Shown piece by piece: positions 1 through 11,789 of a DNA stretch of 64,000 bases. The notes under the pieces are model-generated. The model saw only the letters and a list, made by a program, of their open reading frames with translations, was not told the DNA's origin and did not search any database. Source of the stretch: Stercorarius parasiticus (lineage: Eukaryota > Chordata > Aves > Charadriiformes > Stercorariidae); contig VWZL01004335.1 of the NCBI GenBank assembly GCA_013396915.1, positions 372,001 to 436,000 of the forward strand, given 5' to 3'. Each line of letters starts with the position of its first letter. The stretch's first letter is position 1. Position numbers and translations under genes: made by a program.

Positions 1-1989
1 TTTGTATGAAGAGATTGAGTAAGGATGGCACTGAACACTTTAACGGCATTTCATCATCCAGCCCTTATCTTCAATGTTGAACCCCTTCTTTTGATGCTGT
101 CTTTGCTTTAAGACTCCACAGGACATTACAGTGAATCATATTAGCGTAAATACTAGAGTAGGTTGGAAATTTTTAAACCATTTTTCATAGGAAAAAACAA
201 TTCCAAGTAACCAAAACACTACGGAAACACATTGGTTTTAGTTAATCTCCTGACTCAAAGTATGTTGAAAAAAGAAATTACTGGAATGCCATATTGTGAG
301 ATAAAAGAAAAATTAAGGTTATTGTTCTGAGAAAATTAGACTAAGTAAAGTTAAAAAAATACTTGAAAATTGCTAAAATTAAAAGTTTCACAATTAATGA
401 CTTCAAATGTTTCATTTGGTGCAAATCAAACTTTAAAATACCAGTTTTGTTTTCTCAGGTTTTAGGTTTTTTTTTTTAAATCCTGGGTGTTTGTGTCTGC
501 GCGCTAGGGGCCTGTACCGCAGTATGTCATATATTGTAAAAGAACAGCAAAATTATTTTCTGCCCAGCTGCAATATGGACCTACCCTAGGGCAATGCTAC
601 CAATTCTGCTTATAACTACCCCTCAGGGGAAAGTACAGAGGAGGCTTCAATGGCAAGAAAAAATGGTCTCAGAGAAAATAAATCTGTTTAGCTGGCATTT
701 GGCAGCGCAATCAGTGCTGTCTCACATTGAGGGAAACTGCAATTGTCATAACATGCTGACTTTGGGGGCTTATTTCTATGCGTTGCCAGGAGGTCTAGCA
801 TCTTTTGAAGTCAGCCAGCTTTCTCTAATGTAGTAAAATTCATCACTAATCACACATATGCGTGTCCTGCTGGCATCTTTGATCTTCAACTTTTCTATCC
901 ATTTTGCTCTCTCTGTTTATTGGTCATAATGAGTTATGGCAGCTGTATGCTACATATTGTCCAAAACTCTTTAGCCATCCAGCACATCATGGAAAGTTCC
1001 CAGGAAAGCTCCCTAGCTGAAAAGTAACAACTCTGCAACATAACTCTCAGCGCCATGTGCAGTAATTCATCAATAACACTTCTTCTGTAGAAACCAATGG
1101 ACAGATCAGTTACAAGAGCAGAGCTGTAATGTGACCTGCCAGATAGATGGAGATCCCCGCGGAGAATTCTCTGACTGCACAAAAGAGAGTAGAAACTCCT
1201 CTAGTGTTTCTGCGAAGAGGAAGAGCGCAGCGCTCGAATTAGTCTGGGCTGGGTATAAGAGAGTCCCTCTCCACTCCGCACCAGTCTGTTGCATAACTAG
1301 TTCCTAGAAATAAATGAGAAACAAAATGAAATAAAATTATTAAAAAAAAAAAAAAGCCAATTTTCCTTTAGGAATTCCAGTGACATATTAAAAGAAATAA
1401 TTTACGCATGGCTGCTCCATGCCTTAGGTTTGTCTGTGCAATTACTTTTAGTGCTGTGCTAACAAGAGGCTACTTTCTAACAGGGGATTCTGGATAGCAT
1501 ACAGCCTGACATCTGCTCCAGGATCTTTCTGAAATAACACCCAAGACCCAACTTTTGTTTTATTTGTGCATTCTCTGCCCAGTGTGCATGAATATTTTGC
1601 TGAAAAATCATGCCAGTGTATTGAGGTACTGCCTATTTTTTATTATAAGTCTTCATTTTAGAAGAATTTTAGAATTTTTTTTTTTTTATTTTTTTACTTC
1701 GCACTGTCACATCTTGAATTTTAACAGATTGAGACTGTGGCATGGTGTGGCGATGATGGCCAAGCCTACTTTGTAAGGACATGGTTGCGCTGATCCCAAA
1801 GTCACGAGTAAGAGAGGTATACTGAGAAATGTAGGACTTCTTTCTAATACTTCTGTTCTTCTCCTGATTTCCCAGCCATAAGGCTGAACCCAGATATGCA
1901 GAAGGAAGTCATAGTTCACATATCTTGTAGAGCATTTTGAAGGAAACAATGTAATATTGATGTGGATTAATGCAATGCAGTTAGGTTAC
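1..1989. other. Unassigned non-coding sequence
   Basis: I recognise no gene or repeat family here. Short open frames occur on both strands, but none exceeds about 82 codons and they overlap each other, as expected by chance. The one local structure is a CpG-enriched patch at about 1150-1285 with a TATA-like site, followed by AATAAA and an A-tract; it has its own entry. A T-rich run lies at about 1676-1696. Confidence 0.6.
1150..1355 (+). promoter_or_regulatory. TATA/CpG cluster followed by AATAAA and an A14 tract
   Basis: Seen: seven CpGs between about 1156 and 1280 in an otherwise CpG-poor region, then TATAAG at 1254-1259. About 30 bp further is a pyrimidine-rich start-site-like stretch (about 1263-1290). 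AATAAA follows at 1330-1335 and a run of 14 A at 1342-1355. The order TATA, start, AATAAA, A-tract resembles either a small LTR-like or retrotransposed unit or a chance arrangement. No flanking terminal repeats or target-site duplication were recognised, and no open frame of note follows. Confidence 0.2.
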
Positions 1990-2480
1990 AAAAGGAACTG
2001 AGATGTCATCTCTCCCACTTAATAACGGGCTAAAAAGATACAGAATTAAGAGTCAATTTACGTAATAGAGGGAGGTCACGTGAAGTTCCACGCAGATGAC
2101 TGTTGTTCAACTTATTCATAAAATCTGGGAAACAGTGACTCATGAAATAACAGAGTTTACAGATGATAGGATCTCGTTAGGATCTCATGACACTGAGTGA
2201 TACTCATTGTCGATGAGATCTCATGGCACTGAAAGAAATTCAGTGTTGACAGATGCAACGTAATGAATATGGGACAAAAATAACCCTAATTACACATATG
2301 TTACAATAGACTCTTAATTAGCTATGACTGTTCACAGAGACACTGGTTTTTGTGGACAGTTCTCCGAAAACATTAACGCAGTGCTCAACAGTCATCAAAA
2401 AGGCTGATAAAACACAAGGGATTATTAGGAAAAGAACAGAGAACAAAACAGAAAACCTCATTATCTCATAGGAGAAATCT
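1990..2480 (+). mobile_element. Ancient CR1 LINE fragment (reverse transcriptase region)
   Basis: A degraded CR1 non-LTR retrotransposon fragment. The stretch at about 2100-2170 follows the CR1 pattern (VLFNLFI...FxDD); a remnant of the catalytic box, encoding F-T-D-D, is at 2156-2167. Downstream (2240-2480) it tracks the part of CR1 ORF2 that runs through the CNVMNMG-like segment, a DSSEN-like block and a KKADKT..GIIRKRTE-like segment, now full of frame breaks. It is probably 5' truncated near 1990-2060 and ends near 2480. A 36-bp internal duplication of a GATCTCATG(A/G)CACTGA unit (2181-2196 and 2217-2232) is unusual for the family. Non-functional relic; boundaries approximate. Confidence 0.75.
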
Positions 2481-5400
2481 GTGTTTATTCCTGTTCGTCT
2501 TGATTAAGGCATGCCTAGACAGACCTCCTTGGAAGAGTACAAAAGAACTAGGAATTGTGCATAGAAAGAAGTGAAGCAATTGTACTCTCTCACTAGCCGG
2601 TTCTGTCTCTCCTCTTCTCCTCTGGATTAACAGGAAAACAGAGCTCCTGAACACAGTTCTGGACCAAAATTGGGCAGAGACACCAGAAGAAAACAGGAGG
2701 TCTTAGGACGTTAACTCTGATGCCCCGTTCCCCCAGCATCTCTTGTTACCAGGACACATTCCCATGCCATGCAATGTAGCCAGGTCCACCACAAGGGTAA
2801 GTCCCACACACAGTCACAACACTGGGATTCACAAGGTTTGGGATTTCAGCTGATAACTTACATGACTTCTTTATGTACTTTGTGTTAGCATTTCTCCCGT
2901 GCTGGGACCACAATACGCACTAATCACTCCATAGGACACAGCAGTAAAAGCGACAAAATTTTGTGGCTACTGAATTTTATTATTCAGCAGAATGCCTGAC
3001 CGGTGTAAGACAGCTAAGGAACCTCCACTCTCTCCCCCAAAGCTGAATAATTTCTGGAGAAAGCAGAATATTTTATAAAATGAAGAGCAGGTAAAGAACA
3101 GAATAGGATTTCAGAGCCAGAGGGTAGAGCTGTGTAAAGAGGAAATGTGAGATTTAAAAAGAAAACTGCGACTGAGGAAAGTTGCTGAAAAACATTTGCC
3201 AGATGATGAAATTAGTGGAAAGCAGATAGAGACTTTCATATAAACAAAAATGTTCAGAAAAATGTTCACTATTTTTTCCAATAGCCTTCATAGAATCCTT
3301 TTTTTCCCGTAGATAAAAATCTCCAGATTTTTCAAATTAGCACATTTCTTCCATTCTGCTCCTTGCCACAATTCTCCTTTACGCTGAATACGGTGGACAC
3401 TGAGGACTTGTTAGTGTAAAAATATCTTCCATCAAAAATTTTGCTGACATTGAGTATAGAGAAATTTTCTCTTCGTCCAGTTAATCATGTAGCGCTTGCA
3501 CCCAGACTCGGAAGACTGTACACATATGTAAAACTTGTTTCCAAGGAGTTCTTGCTTCCAACAAGTTTTGTGCTGGATTTGCCGTATTTCCAGGGATTTA
3601 TGGTAACTGCATCAGGACTGCATTAAAATCTAGAAGCAAAAGACGCTGCAGAAAAGGCACATTCCTAAAAATCTTTAACATATGGTGTGTGAGAGAGAGA
3701 GAGTAGGAGAGGGGAAATATATCAGAGCACTCTATGCAATAAAGAATGAGAGAAAAATGAAAGGGATGCTCTCTCAGGGATGCTTTAAACCCTTCAGGGA
3801 CGAATGCCAAGGCTAGAATTAACACTTGTGAGATCGTCTTTGGCACACTGCACTTGAAGAAGAAATAGTCCAGTGGATCTGGCACGAGTCTGGTAATGAG
3901 AAGGCTCATCAGGCCACAACATGCCCAACATCAGTGAGAGCTCCCAAAGCTCACAAGTAGGCTGTTAGCTTTGTGGCCATATCCTACTGATGGAATTGAT
4001 GCTACTGTAGGGTCCCGACCGGCGTGACCCCACTGGCAGTGCCAGGCTGACCACATGGTCTTGGACACCACTTTCTACTCTCTGGTGCAACCTGTCCTAC
4101 CAATGCAACCCTACTTCTGTAGAAGTAAGGGCAGTGCACTAGGCCATCCGTCGTCTCCAGCAGGGTCACGCTTGCAGCTTGCACAGGTCAATCCAGAACA
4201 GATGGGACAGGTTTCTGCCTGCATCCCGTGGCTCAGAGCAAGAGAGGAATATTCAGATTAACAGAAAATTTTGCAGTCAACATATTTCAACAATGATTTT
4301 CCTCCAGGGAAGCATGTGGTCCAGTTCAGGGAAATGAGAAGGAGAGCAATTTTTTTTCTTTAATTTTACATTTCAAGTAATAACAGTTTTCTGGCTTCTT
4401 GTGCAGGTCACTAACAATGCTCCCCAGTGAAAAAAGTTAGCAGTTCCCACGTCTCTGACTCACTTGACTGTAATACAACCTGAGGCAAAAATGCTCTAAG
4501 ACCTGATGTGTGTTTGCACTATGGCTTCTTTTTGCTTTTCCAGTAGTATGGACTAGCCTTACTGCAGGCATGAGTGTCAAAGCTTGCACATTATAAATGG
4601 GTGTGAGTGTAAATAAGATCCAGCTTCATCAACGTGTATGTCATCACTGTGGGAAAGGACAGAAGAATAGTGACTTTGGGTAAAAACAGCAAGACCTTTA
4701 AGGCAATAGAGGCAGAGAGGAGAACTGGGAGTAGGCAGAAATAAATCAATGCCAAAGCAGAGCTAGAACGTGTGTGTTCCTGAGGGCACAGGACTGAAAT
4801 CCTGATTTAAGATAAGCACAATGCAATATCAGTAGAGCATAAAGAGAGTGACTTAGGGACTGGCTGACTGACAGTGCCAGAAAGGGGTCTTTAATGGGGA
4901 GTCCTCACTCTACGGAGGGACCCACTGAGGCTCGGTAGGGAGGGTTCCAAGGTTTGATACATTTCAGCATTTCTGTCAGTGGGCTCTGGAAATAAATTTA
5001 GCATCACTACTAATAAAATGTGTTTCAGGATCAGCGAAGAGCTAACTGAGAGGAGAACAGATAAACCAGGTCAGTTCAGGGAAAATGCTAAAAAAATGAG
5101 CTGAATGTGAAAGCACAGGTTCAGGAACAAAGAACACAGGCCACATTTGCAAATGGGGATTGTCTACTGCCCTGGGTAAAGGCTTCATTAAGATACCGCC
5201 TACAGGAATTGCAGGTGTTCTGCTCCTGGGCAGGGAGTGATGGTGAATGCCTTCATGGCCTCAATTCCAGATGCGGTTGGGATGGAAAGAGCTACATACC
5301 ACTGAGCACCTGCAAGGAGTTATCCACTCCGATTGACTTTTATGCCTTGGTCTATCAGTGACATCAGGAATTTAAGCACTTTGCCCTGCTTAACCTAAGT

Positions 5401-5529
5401 GCCAAGCTTTTCCACTTTCAGCATAGACACCTAGGAGGAAATGTAAGGCGCAGCTCCTCCGTTCTGCTCTGGGCAAGCAACAGCAGAGCATGAAAAACTC
5501 TTAGTGAGAACTGGAGGCCCTTCTCAGCC
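2481..5529. other. Unassigned non-coding sequence
   Basis: I recognise no gene. A short (GA)n run lies at about 3690-3702. The stretch at about 4000-4260 has open frames on both strands (60 and 68 codons) in a locally GC-richer segment, with no domain or splice context. At about 5387-5430 a short segment resembles part of 6588-6630 and may be a piece of an unidentified old repeat. Much of the interval is probably decayed repeat that cannot be assigned by eye. Confidence 0.5.
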
Positions 5530-6490
5530 CAAGGCTTTTAGGAAAATAATCAGTCAAAGATCCTTGTATGGATAATGGATATGAGGAAATGGTAGGAATT
5601 TTCACTGGAGAGAAGGGTAACCAGCAAGTGCCATCGAGACCTGTGATGGCGACAGATTCATAAATGATCTTGAAAAGGAAATTAATAGTGAGGTGGTCAC
5701 TTTCACTGATGACACAATATTTCGAAACAGACAAGACTTGGTGTCTCTCAGTGTTAAACTAGCAGATGACACTGAACACAGGTGAAGGCAATGGGGAAAA
5801 ACACTCTAACTTCACATATAAAATGATGGGCTTGGAGTTGGCCATTACCATTCAGAAATGAGATCAGAAATTAACCCCATTAGACGGCCCAGATGGCTGA
5901 CGAATTCTCAGTAGCATACAAAAAAGTAAATTGAATGCTAGTAATTATTAGGAGTAAAGTAACATTATTACCTGACTCTGCTGTAACAGTATTACGAATC
6001 CATGACACACCTGCATCTTGAATAGTGTGTGCAGTTCTCAGATTATAACAGATGAGACAATGATGGCAAGATGGATCAAAGAACATGAGGAATCTTCAAC
6101 CTTCAGCAACTGAGGGGAGACCAGACACAGTTCTATAAAATGAATGATGTGGAGAAAGCAAGTGGTATAAATTGTTCCCTGTCTATTCCAACACAGAAAT
6201 GATGGAATATCAAAGTTAGCAGTTGGCAAACCCAAAGACAGAAGAAGAGGTGTTTTTTTTTTTCCGGGGACATACAGCTAAGATGTAGGACTTGCTGACA
6301 GGATGCTGAAAGTTCACATCAAGGAAAGATTGTACAATTTTATGGAAAAGAAATAGCATTTGCATTACTAAAAACAAAGACAGCAACTTCTTGAGCCATA
6401 AATGGTTGGATTTTGGAAAAGTAACCTGGGGAAGTGTCAGTATGTGCTTAGCACAGTCTGCTCTGCTTGCTCTCTGCCAGACCATGCTCC
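5530..6490 (+). mobile_element. Ancient CR1 LINE, reverse transcriptase to 3' end
   Basis: A long but degraded CR1 copy. From 5657 one frame reads FINDLEKEINSEVVTFTDDT; the FTDDT at 5702-5716 corresponds to the FADDT catalytic box of CR1 reverse transcriptase. Further along, recognisable CR1 blocks follow in order: the segment after the catalytic box (5810-5880), the KKVN.MLVIIRSK-like part (5920-5965), the MTHLHLE.CVQFSD-like part (6000-6045), the IKMNDVEKA-like part (6135-6165), and the C-terminal and 3' untranslated part to about 6490. Several frameshifts and stops separate them, so nothing is expressed. It belongs to an old amniote CR1 subfamily, clearly older than the copy at 51154-51785. 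Confidence 0.75.
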
Positions 6491-6879
6491 TCTTGTTACT
6501 TATTCAAGAGAAGAACATTTATACTTGAGCTCCTCCACAGCCTGATGCTTAGAGATATTCCCAGGACATGGGAGATGAGGTTTATCCCCCTCAAGCCAAG
6601 CATTCAGGTTTTCTACTTTCAGGGTATGTGCTTTGCCCCTTAAAGTGCTGTGCCAAAGGTGGGCACCACTCTCATATTTAACTGTTTTGGACTTCTCAAG
6701 CAGAATACAGGAATCCCACTGCTTAAACCTGGCGTGCTGCCACATGCCTGAACAGGCACTTCTGAGCATATGCGTGACTGAAGTTTTGAAGAAAATCCAA
6801 GACAAACACAGAGATGCCTTCAACGTTAGATGCCAAAGAACCAATCCACTTGGAGTGAATTCCACCCTAAGAGCTCCAG
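6491..6879. other. Possible unidentified old repeat between two CR1 copies
   Basis: This stretch separates two ancient CR1 fragments. It carries overlapping open frames on both strands (132 codons minus, 100 codons plus), neither with recognisable domains. Its composition, with many GGCAC-type and GCCTGA/CAGGC words, is reminiscent of old amniote interspersed repeats. The segment at 6588-6630 resembles 5387-5430 (shared GCCAAGC and CTTTCAG words), hinting at two pieces of one family. I cannot name the family. Confidence 0.3.
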
Positions 6880-7240
6880 CTGTTGAGCTCAGTGACAAGG
6901 AGACTGAAAGAGACGATATGATTGTACCACATTAATACCTCTGAGTGAAGAAATACTAGATATAAAAGGCTCTGTAGTCAAAAATGGAAAGGCACAACAA
7001 GAACTGAAAGCCAGGGAAATTCCAATTAGAAATAAGGTACAAATTTCTAACAGTGATTGTGGTTAACCACTGGAACAAACTACCAAAGGGAAGTGGTGGA
7101 TTCTCCATCTCTTAATGTCTACAAAGCAAAAGAGGATGTCTTCCTGGAAGACCTGATTTAGTGAAACACAATATATTGGGCTCAATGCAGGAGATCTGGA
7201 TATAATTCAAGGGCTTCGGATATTCTAAAACTCCATTTAA
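6880..7240 (+). mobile_element. Ancient CR1 LINE 3' end
   Basis: This follows the 3' part of an old amniote CR1 subfamily closely. It includes the block that reads in CR1 as the ORF2 C-terminus (AGKFQLEIRYKF-like, about 7005-7050), then the NHWNKLPKGSGGFSIS-like block (about 7065-7120), the KAKEDVFLEDLI-like block (about 7125-7160), and the 3' untranslated part with the GCAGGAGATCTGGAT-like box (7187-7201). It differs from the 3' end at 5530-6490, so it is a separate insertion. Degraded and non-functional. Confidence 0.85.
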
Positions 7241-8234
7241 ATGTTCTTCTTGTCCTTTCATGATTTTACCTTTACCAGCTTTAACTCCTGCAGGAGTCCA
7301 TTGTATGCAGAGGGACTACAGAATGAGCTGAAGGGGCTAAGATATGAACAGTGCTGTGTTTAGAAGCTCTTTTCCTCCAGGAAACTCACCATAAAAATAG
7401 CTCAGGGAAAGTTAAGCTTTCAAAGACCAAGCTACCAAAAAGTATTTGTAATAAAACACTTGGCAAATCAGTTTATAGACATGGAAAGATGGTTAATATT
7501 GCTCTAATGCCCACAGCTCAGAACCATTTGTCCCCAGCACTTTTACAGCAAACCAGAGAACTGCAATTTCATGTGCCCTATTAATTTCCAGAGCAAATGG
7601 GAAAAATACAGATGGCTCATACACGGCTAGGAAACCACTTCCCACCTCTTGTTTTCAATCCACTAACCAACTTAAGTACCTTCCCCCAAAAGCGTGGTGC
7701 CACAATTCCCTTCTTCTCTGTCTCCTTATATATTTCACAGCAGTGCTCTGTTGGGTTTTTGCATCGCAGATGTCACCACGAAACACATAGCTACTGCCTT
7801 TCAAACCACTTTGAGGTACTATGAGTACCTCTTGTGCTCACCTTAGAGAAGGCTTCACGCTGTTCAGGCTAAAGGATTTACTGTAATTATATCTATGGTA
7901 AAGATCTGTGATGAATTATGAAGTCCTCACATCTACAGATGAATCACACTGATGGAGCAGAAGGATATGGAGTCAAAGTCAAGCTTGGAAATGGAAAATG
8001 CATACTCCAGTGTTTTAAAACATTTTGGTTTAAAGCAGCCAAGATTTCAGAATTTCAAACATTTTTTTTAATCTTTGTTTAAGCCTGGATTTAGGGAGGG
8101 GATTGGTTTTGGTATTTAGATTATTATTTTTGCTGCAACAGGATTATTCTTTTCAGCAACTGTTAAGTCGTCACAAGCTTTTCTGTGCAGGAGTCAGTTA
8201 AGCATCACAGATAGGGAAATATTATTATAACCGG
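7241..8234. other. Unassigned non-coding sequence
   Basis: I see no gene and no named repeat. Two adjacent short open frames (77 and 75 codons, 7351-7584 and 7597-7824) have no domain and no splice or promoter context. The part from 8050 to 8160 is T-rich. Confidence 0.55.
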
Positions 8235-8310
8235 TTTACAGCCCATTTTGGCCAAGAATAGGACCAGGAATGCTGACTCTCAGTCACCTGCTTTCACAGC
8301 TAAGCTAATA
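8235..8310 (-). mobile_element. MIR/CORE-type SINE fragment
   Basis: Read on the minus strand, this resembles the tRNA-related 5' half of an amniote MIR: the + strand run GGCCAAGAATAGGACCAGGA followed by a GCTGACTCTCAGTC-like word is the reverse complement of the usual MIR head. It is short and diverged, so the assignment is tentative. Confidence 0.45.
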
Positions 8311-8384
8311 AATGAGGTAGAAAGCTAATAAATGAAGGCACTGTGTACATTAACCCTCATATAATAGTACTTATCCCATGCTTG

Positions 8385-8440
8385 TGTTGTACGCAGGAGG
8401 TCAGAGGAGATGATCAGATCGGTCCCTTTGGCCACAAAGC
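8385..8440 (+). mobile_element. Short ancient CR1 3' tail
   Basis: The stretch with GCAGGAGGTCAGAGGAGATG at 8394-8413 followed by TCGGTCCCTTTGGCC matches the 3' untranslated end of the old amniote CR1 subfamily that also supplied 6880-7240 and (on the minus strand) 58195-58590. Only about 55 bp remain. A small duplication (AGCTAATAAATGA twice at about 8302-8334) lies just upstream. Confidence 0.6.
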
Positions 8441-11400
8441 TATTTTTAAACATGAGGCAACATTCAATAACCTGCATCAGCTTTGATGAACTGTTCTGCA
8501 AGATTGAAAGCAACACAAGCAGAACTAACGTGCACTGTGGGCAAAAAAGACGTCAACGCACAGCTCATGATGGCAAGGTTTTTCTTGCGTAAATACTGGA
8601 TGGGAATCTTGGCTGAATGGTTCATGCTGACCCTTTTGGAGCAGTTCATCATGTCCCCAGACCATTTTAAGCTAGGGCTCTTACAGAAAGGCAGTATCAA
8701 CTGGGCACTGTAGCTTCCTTCAAGCCTTTAGCTAACCCCAGTCTCTACCTCTTAAATACATAAATACACATATATATAATCAGATACTATATATGAGCTG
8801 CTATTAAGCAACCAACTTCTTTAAACATGCAAACAAACTTAGTATAAGCTCCATAAAACAGCTCTGCTTCTTCTGGTATTGATTTTGCTTATTTTGAAGT
8901 TAAGCGTACCCATAAATATGCTCTATGGTCCCTTGAGGTAAGTCTCATAAGGTATATTAAAAAAAAAAAAAAAAGGAGGGGGAGGAATTTTTTGGCAGCA
9001 ATTACCATCTCAGATAACCTGCCTGGGGTTGGGAAAGTGTGCCAGCAATCTGCTCAGAAATAGCTTTCATTTTGGCTGTTTATTTTCATATGCTTTGTCT
9101 GACACTTTACTGCTGTGGCTGGGTACTTAACTGTCAGCTTCCATTAAACGCTTTGTCAGCTGTTCCCACTCCAGGCAGAAACCAAAATTATCGTTCATCT
9201 CCCATTATTCATTAAAGTCAACCCACTGGCAGGAAGCAAGCAGGATGACAAAGGAAATCATCCTTGTGCCAAATGGTAAGATTTCTTCAGGCTCCTTTGC
9301 TACAGTGCTCCTCCAGTTCCTCATCCCTTCCTTCTCTTGACTGCCCCAGACATTTTCCTTGCTTGTGTCAAATAAATGGGGACTTGAGAGCAGCTGTCCT
9401 ACTTTAAAGCAAAGCTAGGGGGACTGAACTCCTCTGCAGCAGTTTCAAACTTTTAGGATATCGTGAAAGAGAGTAATGTGTTTTCTTCACATTAGTTTGG
9501 ACTATCGCAGCGTCATTGTATGGGTGACTATCCTTTCCTATGGCAAGACAGAGTATCATGGATTATTAGCATCAGGGATGCTAATAAAATAGCTTTGGGA
9601 CTATCTATTATTATCTGATTTCTTGTTTTGCAGTTTTAGGGTGTGTGGATGGGTTAATTTTTAAAATTATTTAAACCAAGTTTTCCAAGTTCTGATATAT
9701 AAAAGAAAGAAAAAGGGGTTAAACAATTCCAGAAAAGGCAAAACATGTCATTTCAGGTCAAGGGAAACATTTTAAGATGACCCAGACTGATCCTCCCTCT
9801 TCCAAATTGGTCCTATCCAAACCAATGCCCCTGTCCCCCCAACACTTTACTTCACCCTTTTGAACCAGAGAATCCATTACATGTATCGCTCTAATTATGG
9901 TATGGTTTCTTTTAATAAGCAGATGTGAAACAGTATAATCGTAGCCCCAGGCTACTGAAATGGTGGACTTCAGTCTGGATCTGGACCTCACATAAATTTG
10001 CCCCGTGCCTTGCCAAGGTCCCAGACATATGACGTCTCACACATTCCTGAGGAGATCCCATGGTTTTAACCACTCTTTCTGGTTTCGCAGCAGGCAGCCG
10101 CAAGGCCCTAACAGGACTTCCAGCCACCGAGGTGCTGTGTACCACCAAGCTGGCCCAGCACAGGTAAAGTCTACAGCTCCGTGCTAAGTGCCCCATGCTA
10201 AGAATTAGCAGATCTCAATAAAATAACCCAGGGGGCCTTTATAAAAATTGAGACCCTATTGCTCAAGATTGCAAAGTGCTTGCCTCTAGTGCAACAAAAG
10301 CCCCCCTCCAAAAAAAAAACAAACCAACAAACAAGTGTTCCTCTACAGATCTCTCTTGCTGTTCTTCTTCCCAAAGAAAAACATTCAGTCTTAACATATT
10401 TGTTCCCACTCATGCTCCTGGGGTTTTTCAATGAAAGTCTTGAAGCTGTCCAAGTAGCTCATAAACCGGAGCCCCTTTCTGATTCAAGTGTGCCCTCCTG
10501 TTCAGATTTTGGGAAATGGGATGATTAATTGATTTCCATCATCGGTCTCCCCATAAGTCACAAGCAAAGCTGCTATTTCAAGTTTCCACTGACAAAGATT
10601 TCATTATAAGAAGCCATAATTTTTAACTGGCGCTGTGCAAACTTTTTAGTCTTCAACCTGAATTAGGCCCATATGTTTCAGAAAAACGCAGTGAGAGCAA
10701 GTTGGGGGGGGCGAAGTGGTGAGGAGAGGGGAAGGGAGCAACTGGTCTATCTCAGTGGCTGAACAAACTTCCACCCACATCACAGCATAAAAGGGCTCTG
10801 AATTGGTCTTCTTAACCCTTATCTAAACAAAATAAATCAAAAATACAATTTTCCAATTGACGCTGAAGGATTTGCTTTCTTAGCCAAAAAGCAATTTTAA
10901 ACTCCCTTGCTGAGTAAGCTCTGCCCAGATACTGAACTCCACCAAGAGCTCCTGGAGTCCAAGGTGGTATCGCTTAATTTGCCTTCTCATGTTCTGCTGC
11001 TGGGAGAGAAATGCCCTCAAATAGCACCTGCTGCAGGATGCAGTTGAAACCACAGCTAAGTGTTGTATGTATACCTCATGACTGGGAGACCCTTCCTTCA
11101 GGGGGCTTGACAAATCAGTTGAAAAGACAGGAAAAATGGGAGAAAGGCAGCGTTGCTAATCCTTATGTCACAGAGTCAAACAGGCAAGGCGTATTCCAGT
11201 AAATAAAAGAGTGCTAAACTCAAGAACCTGCCAAGATTGTCTACGCTGTTTAAATGTTAGCACAGCCCAAAACCATGAGCAAGGGTCTATCAGTAATAAC
11301 AAATTTGTCACAGCCACCCTGTTGAACCAGTTCTAGCAGGGAGCGGGGTGGACATGGAGATGCAAAGCACCTCAGCCTGACCTGTTTTTCTTAGCCACAT

Positions 11401-11789
11401 AGACAGAGTGTTCAGCAGAGCAGAGGCCTCATCTGCGCTGCAGCTCCAAATCAGAGATTCAGAGGCAGGGAGATCTGGAGACTGAGCGCTACCCCTGCCA
11501 CGATAAAGAAGGTCCACTTTCACAGCACTGCTGCTGCATCCCAAAATGACCTCTTTGCGGCTCTTTCCTTACCATCACATATGCTTGAGTCCTTCGTCAA
11601 TGTCAGATCTGTTGTTGCCTAATGGGATAGGAATCCACTAAGGACAGGACTGTGGACCAGCAAGATCACTGTGAGGAGGAACCAGAAATACCAAGGCTAA
11701 GAAGTTAACACTTAGCTGTGTGATTGTGTGATATGGCCAAGTCAAAAACTACTGGACATAGAGGTAGGAACTGATAAGTCTGTTTCAGT
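8441..11789. other. Unassigned, mostly unique non-coding sequence
   Basis: No gene was recognised. A TA-rich microsatellite-like stretch lies at about 8757-8800, A-runs at 8959-8974 and a C/A-rich run at about 10302-10325. The segment 9040-9260 looks like a candidate conserved element and is listed separately. A GGGGGGG run is at about 10702-10710. Open frames up to 94 codons exist on both strands without supporting features. Confidence 0.5.
9040..9260. promoter_or_regulatory. Candidate conserved non-coding element
   Basis: The stretch has no resemblance to CR1 or MIR. It contains two TGTCAGC words (about 9132-9138 and 9154-9160; TGTCA is the core of TALE homeodomain sites such as MEIS and TGIF), a CATTAAA word repeated at about 9142 and 9210, and AT-rich homeodomain-like words. 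This look is typical of vertebrate developmental enhancers, but motif content alone is weak evidence. Confidence 0.2.

Noticed and set aside
4000..4261. Opposed 60- and 68-codon frames in a GC-richer patch
   Set aside because: No domain, splice or promoter signals; frames on both strands point to composition.
6500..6935. 132-codon minus and 100-codon plus frames
   Set aside because: They overlap each other in what is probably an old repeat; no domain.
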